A stretch of DNA of 64,000 bases, taken from NCBI RefSeq assembly GCF_009741375.1, contig NZ_WOWP01000013.1:124001-188000 (forward strand), given 5' to 3'. Source of the stretch: Flavobacterium rakeshii. GTDB lineage: Bacteria > Bacteroidota > Bacteroidia > Flavobacteriales > Flavobacteriaceae. Position numbers and translations under genes: made by a program. Under the pieces are notes generated by a model that saw nothing but the letters and a program-made list of their open reading frames with translations, was not told where the DNA came from and did not search any database. Below are positions 60,899-64,000 of this stretch, piece after piece. The first letter of the stretch is position 1. Every line of letters begins with the position of its first letter.

Positions 60899-61915
60899 TT
60901 ATTTATTATTTCGCTCGTCTATTATTTCAGACAATATTTCATAAGATTTAACCCTGTCATTATAGTCATAAAAGTTAGATACAACCATAAGTTCATCTAC
61001 CCCCATTTCATTAAGGAATTTATCTACCTGTTTTGCAACAGCTTCTTTCCTTCCTACAAATGAGTATTTAAGCATTTCACGAACCGCGGGGTTATGCTGA
61101 ATCATCATCAGCTCATCGGTCATTTCCATTGGTGGCTGTAACGGTTCCCTTTTCCCTGTAAGTATTCCTAAAAACATCCTTATTAGGGATGTAAAGTTCC
61201 TTTCGGCCTCATCATCGGTATCGGCGGCAATTACATTAACTCCCGCAATGGTGTAAGGCTTATCGAGATACTCAGACGGTTGGAATTCTTTCCTGTAAAT
61301 ATGCAGTGCTTCTTCCAGTAGTCCGGTTGCAAAATGACTTGCAAAAGCATACGGGAGTCCCATTTTTGCGGCAAGGTGCGCACTATCTAAACTCGAACCT
61401 AAAATATACAACGGTACATTAACCCCTTCGGCTACAACGGCACGTACCTGCTCCCACTCGCTTTCAGTTGAGAAATACTGTTGTATCTTCTCTATCTCCT
61501 TTGGGAAACTGTTAACCGACTGCATCCTGTCACTTCTAATAGCATGTGCCGTTACCTGATCGGTTCCCGGTGCTCTTCCTAACCCTAAATCAATTCGGTT
61601 AGGATATAGCCTGCCTAGCGTACCAAACTGTTCTGCCACAATAAGAGGCGAATGGTTAGGCAGCATAATACCGCCGGAGCCTACACGTATTGTTTTTGTG
61701 TTTCCTGCTATATGTCCTATAAGTATTGAAGTGGCTACACTGGCAACATGTACCATATTGTGGTGTTCTGCCAGCCATAACCTTTTGTAACCCATTTCTT
61801 CGGCTTTTTGTGCCAAAGCAACACTGTTTTTAAATGTTTGTTCTATAGTAACCCCATCCGATACAATGGCTAGTTCAAGTATCGAATAGGCAATTTTTTT
61901 ATTTATTGTTTCCAT
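60899..61915 (-). CDS. LLM-class flavin-dependent oxidoreductase (luciferase-like)
   Basis: The 338-residue cytoplasmic TIM-barrel enzyme has the luciferase-like features LAEHHNMVHVASVATSILIG near 50-70, GSGGIMLPNHSPLIVAEQFG near 80-100, and DLGLGRAPGTDQ near 112. These form the FMN or F420-like binding site. The subgroup with ARAPGTD and a C-terminal VGRKEAVAKQVDKFL is widespread (YhbW-like) and has no confirmed substrate. It probably uses reduced FMN to oxidise a small organic compound. It points away from HxlR but is on the same strand, 69 bases downstream of it. Confidence 0.88.
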   Translation of the reverse strand: METINKKIAYSILELAIVSDGVTIEQTFKNSVALAQKAEEMGYKRLWLAEHHNMVHVASVATSILIGHIAGNTKTIRVGSGGIMLPNHSPLIVAEQFGTLGRLYPNRIDLGLGRAPGTDQVTAHAIRSDRMQSVNSFPKEIEKIQQYFSTESEWEQVRAVVAEGVNVPLYILGSSLDSAHLAAKMGLPYAFASHFATGLLEEALHIYRKEFQPSEYLDKPYTIAGVNVIAADTDDEAERNFTSLIRMFLGILTGKREPLQPPMEMTDELMMIQHNPAVREMLKYSFVGRKEAVAKQVDKFLNEMGVDELMVVSNFYDYNDRVKSYEILSEIIDERNNK

Positions 61916-61984
61916 AATTTATTATGCATTACTGCAACTACTCTTATTAATATCGATTTAATTAGCTTATTGTTGTAAGCTTTG

Positions 61985-62338
61985 CTAACCAATATTACTT
62001 TCTGCTATTATTGCCTGTCTGTGCTTTGCGCCCCATGCTGCAAGGTCATGAATAAGGCTTTGCAGGGAGCATCCATATTCTGTAAGGTTGTATTGTACCG
62101 ATATTGGCTGAGTGTCTAAAACAGTACGCTTAACAAGCTTATTTAGCTCCAACTCCTTTAACTCCTTACTTAACTGCTTATTAGATATACCGTTAAGATC
62201 ATTCAGTATATCTGAAAAGCGCCTTTTGTTATAATAACACATGGTTGATATAATGGATATTTTCCATTTCCCTCCTAACACATCCATGGTGTCGTGAATG
62301 GCCATGATTTCCTTTTTGTGGCAAATATTTTCTGTCAT
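61985..62338 (-). CDS. HxlR-family transcriptional regulator
   Basis: The 117-residue winged-helix protein has the HxlR pattern: an N-terminal Cys (NICHKKE, near 5), DVLGGKWKISIISTM near 20-34, RFSDILNDLNGISNKQLSKEL near 40-60, and VQYNLTEYGCSLQ near 85. HxlR proteins are dimeric and often sense electrophiles or oxidants through the Cys. It is divergent from an SDR gene, with six GTTAC copies in the intergenic region, so it probably controls both. Confidence 0.9.
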   Translation of the reverse strand: MTENICHKKEIMAIHDTMDVLGGKWKISIISTMCYYNKRRFSDILNDLNGISNKQLSKELKELELNKLVKRTVLDTQPISVQYNLTEYGCSLQSLIHDLAAWGAKHRQAIIAESNIG

Positions 62339-62340
62339 AA

Positions 62341-62388
62341 GTTACCTGGTTACTCTAAAGTTACTGTTACTTTTAGTTACAAAGTTAC
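62341..62388. promoter_or_regulatory. HxlR operator region with six GTTAC repeats
   Basis: GTTAC occurs at 62341, 62349, 62360, 62366, 62376 and 62384, all in the same orientation. On the minus strand TAACTTTG (62380-62387) matches the -7 box and lies inside the repeats, with TTG at 62404-62406 at 16 bases. The regulator would thus cover its own promoter. Confidence 0.75.
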
Positions 62389-62408
62389 AATAATAAATTA
62401 ATCCAATT

Positions 62409-62416
62409 TACCTTTG
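62409..62416 (+). promoter_or_regulatory. Predicted -7 box of the SDR gene
   Basis: TACCTTTG matches TAnnTTTG and is 26 bases before the ATG. The -33 position falls inside the GTTAC repeats. Confidence 0.5.
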
Positions 62417-62442
62417 TACTGTTAATAATTAAAAATCAAAAA

Positions 62443-63186
62443 ATGAGTTTAGTAAACAAGAACGTAGTAATAACCGGTGGAAGTACCGGTATAGGCTTAG
62501 CAACTGCAAAAGCATTTATCAATGCAGGAGCAAACGTAGTAATAACAAGCAGAAGTGCCGATAACCTGCAAAAGGCTTCGGACGAAATCAATAATCCTAA
62601 TTTAACGACTTTAGTGTCAGACACATCAAACCTTGAAGGTATCTCGGTTTTAGAAAAGTTTATTGCAGAAAGTGGTAAGAAACTGGATGTACTTTATTTA
62701 AATGCAGCAATCGCCACCTTCGGATCAATTACAGAAACAACTGAAGCCGATTTTGATGCACAGTTTAATACCAATGTAAAAGGACATTACTTTACATTAC
62801 AGCAATTAATACCACACTTAGCAAATGGTTCGTCTGTAATATTTACCTCATCAATAGTGGCAACAGCAGCCGGTATAGGTACCAGTGTATATTCTGCCAC
62901 AAAAGGAGCTATTAATAAAATTGCCCAAATTGCAGCAAACGAACTGGCTGAAAGAAAAATACGTGTAAACCTTGTTAGTCCGGGTCCAATACAAACTCCG
63001 GGGCTTGACAGCGTAGCAAATGCCGAAGCTAAAGAAAACCTGGCAGGATCTACGGCACTGCAACGCTTAGGTAATGCCGACGAAATTGCAAAAACTGTAG
63101 TATTCTTATCTTCTGACGATGCCAGTTTTATAAGTGGTACAGAGATTACTGTTGACGGTGGTGCTATTACTTATATGCTAAAGTAA
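62443..63186 (+). CDS. Short-chain dehydrogenase/reductase
   Basis: The 247-residue NAD(P)-dependent oxidoreductase has the Rossmann motif TGGSTGIGLA at 10-19 and the NNA-like LNAAIA near 84. The catalytic Ser is in FTSSIVAT near 131, the Tyr-Lys pair is in VYSATKGA near 146-150, and the C-terminal ISGTEITVDGG follows. The length is normal for classical SDRs. The substrate is unknown. HxlR/SDR pairs are frequent, and the SDR is probably induced by reactive carbonyl compounds. Confidence 0.92.
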   Translation: MSLVNKNVVITGGSTGIGLATAKAFINAGANVVITSRSADNLQKASDEINNPNLTTLVSDTSNLEGISVLEKFIAESGKKLDVLYLNAAIATFGSITETTEADFDAQFNTNVKGHYFTLQQLIPHLANGSSVIFTSSIVATAAGIGTSVYSATKGAINKIAQIAANELAERKIRVNLVSPGPIQTPGLDSVANAEAKENLAGSTALQRLGNADEIAKTVVFLSSDDASFISGTEITVDGGAITYMLK

Positions 63187-63211
63187 TAGCCGTCTGTTAT
63201 CCAATTAAAAT

Positions 63212-63236
63212 AAAGCCCATACAATGTATGGGCTTT
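63212..63236. terminator. Terminator hairpin shared with repeat A
   Basis: AAAGCCCATACAATGTATGG plus GCTTT forms a near-perfect hairpin. The 25 bases are identical to the hairpin at 57952-57976 in repeat A. It lies between the SDR gene and the convergent protease gene and can serve both. Confidence 0.85.
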
Positions 63237-63268
63237 ACTATATACTGATATGATATTCTTTTATAATT

Positions 63269-64000
63269 CTAAGACCGTATAAAAACCTTGAGTTTAAATT
63301 TTATATCCTTTACTTCGTTTTCCTGTTTTATTTTAAGAAGTAAATCATCATTAACTTTAAGCGAATCCAAAAACTCATCAAGATTAATATTCTTAACAGG
63401 AATATTGTTTACCTGCAAGATCTGGTCATTCATTCTAATTCCTTTTGTGTAAGGTTCTGTATCTGTTACCATACCACTTACAATCCAATATTCACCTTTG
63501 TCTAAAAAAGAGATTGCTCGAAATAGTTTATTATCGTTTTTATTGAAGTTTTTATTAGGCTTTATCCATATTTTTTCCTTTTGATGATCAAAAATTATAT
63601 TAAAATCATCCAGTAAATCGTTACCTATAATCCCCATGTAATCAGGGCTTGCTAACATTCCAAGAGAGTCTTTTGAAACTGTTGCAATAATGTTCTTAAT
63701 TTTAAAATCACCTAATTCGACACCTTTGAGAGGTAAAAAACATCCGTTTGTGTCACCCCCGAAACCTCCCTTAGCCAAAACCTCTTTCTTATCAGTCGCA
63801 TTATAAATACCATCGGTCATATATACATGACTATTCAAAACAGTTTGGGTACAACCGGTATCAAGCAGAAACTTTCCCTTAATCTTTTTTTTATTTTTAA
63901 GCGTTATTGTTAAAGGAATATAAATACGATTGTCTTTAAATTCAGCAGCTATAGGTTTATAGCCTTTAACCGAATCGGTAAATATGATTTTTTGCGAAAC
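63269..64000 (-). CDS. Retropepsin-like aspartyl protease with PDZ domain (5' part outside the window)
   Basis: The frame remains open to the right edge of the window; only the C-terminal ~243 residues are visible. IPLTITLKNKKKIKGKFLLD and TGCTQTVLNSHVY contain the aspartyl DTG motif, followed by GLVG-like MGIIGNDLLDDFNIIFDHQ. A PDZ-like domain (GMVTDTEPYTKGIRMNDQILQVNN, given in outline) follows near the end. The shorter frame from 63838 would lack the catalytic DTG, so it is not the true start. Such proteins are exported peptidases of unknown substrate in Bacteroidota. Confidence 0.82.
   Translation of the reverse strand, partial: VSQKIIFTDSVKGYKPIAAEFKDNRIYIPLTITLKNKKKIKGKFLLDTGCTQTVLNSHVYMTDGIYNATDKKEVLAKGGFGGDTNGCFLPLKGVELGDFKIKNIIATVSKDSLGMLASPDYMGIIGNDLLDDFNIIFDHQKEKIWIKPNKNFNKNDNKLFRAISFLDKGEYWIVSGMVTDTEPYTKGIRMNDQILQVNNIPVKNINLDEFLDSLKVNDDLLLKIKQENEVKDIKFKLKVFIRS

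Overview
The window comes from a low-GC member of the Bacteroidota, most likely a Flavobacterium-type Flavobacteriaceae. The evidence is a TonB-dependent receptor followed by DUF4249 lipoproteins, a subtilase with a type IX secretion sorting domain, BlaI with BlaR1-type M56 peptidases, an HxlR/SDR pair, and many promoters of the Bacteroidota form TTG-N(17-23)-TAnnTTTG. Most genes are chromosomal housekeeping or cell-envelope genes. The window starts inside a monomeric isocitrate dehydrogenase gene and ends inside a retropepsin-like protease gene.

Positions 1-40.8 kb look like ordinary chromosome. In order they hold: the icd 3' end; a TonB receptor, two DUF4249 lipoproteins and thiN; uvrB with an AT-rich PIN-domain gene directly behind it; two MscS channels; small conserved genes; a trehalose-6-phosphate synthase/phosphatase; sucC; lysA; a Tat-type alkaline phosphatase followed by two REP-like repeats; a pair of small membrane proteins carrying cytochrome-oxidase-like motifs; a nitronate monooxygenase; a T9SS subtilase; a SAM-I riboswitch ahead of a methionine/threonine operon; and a BlaI repressor followed by three tandem M56 peptidase genes with different C-terminal parts.

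Positions 41.5-60.2 kb look like accessory DNA placed at a tRNA-Arg(ACG) gene. The last bases of this tRNA recur at 57.9 and 60.2 kb, inside two ~95-bp direct repeats. A 3' remnant of an isochorismatase gene lies just behind the tRNA, and the intact homologue is at 52.2 kb. The region encodes a Dps-like protein, a DUF1275 membrane protein, a TPR histidine kinase, an NtrC-type response regulator, an acetyltransferase, a GAF/sigma-54 activator, two paralogous alpha/beta hydrolases, an MFS transporter, and a set of exported proteins (isochorismatase fold, amidohydrolase, DoxX, porin, lipoprotein esterase). Three transcription units here share a palindrome close to ACGATATATCGT about 64 bp upstream of a GG-N10-G sigma-54-like promoter. 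I propose that the two sigma-54 activators control these units. This is the most promising undescribed system in the window. No integrase is visible.

Positions 60.2-64 kb return to chromosome-like genes: a small exported protein, an LLM flavin oxidoreductase, HxlR divergent from an SDR enzyme, and a truncated aspartyl protease/PDZ gene.
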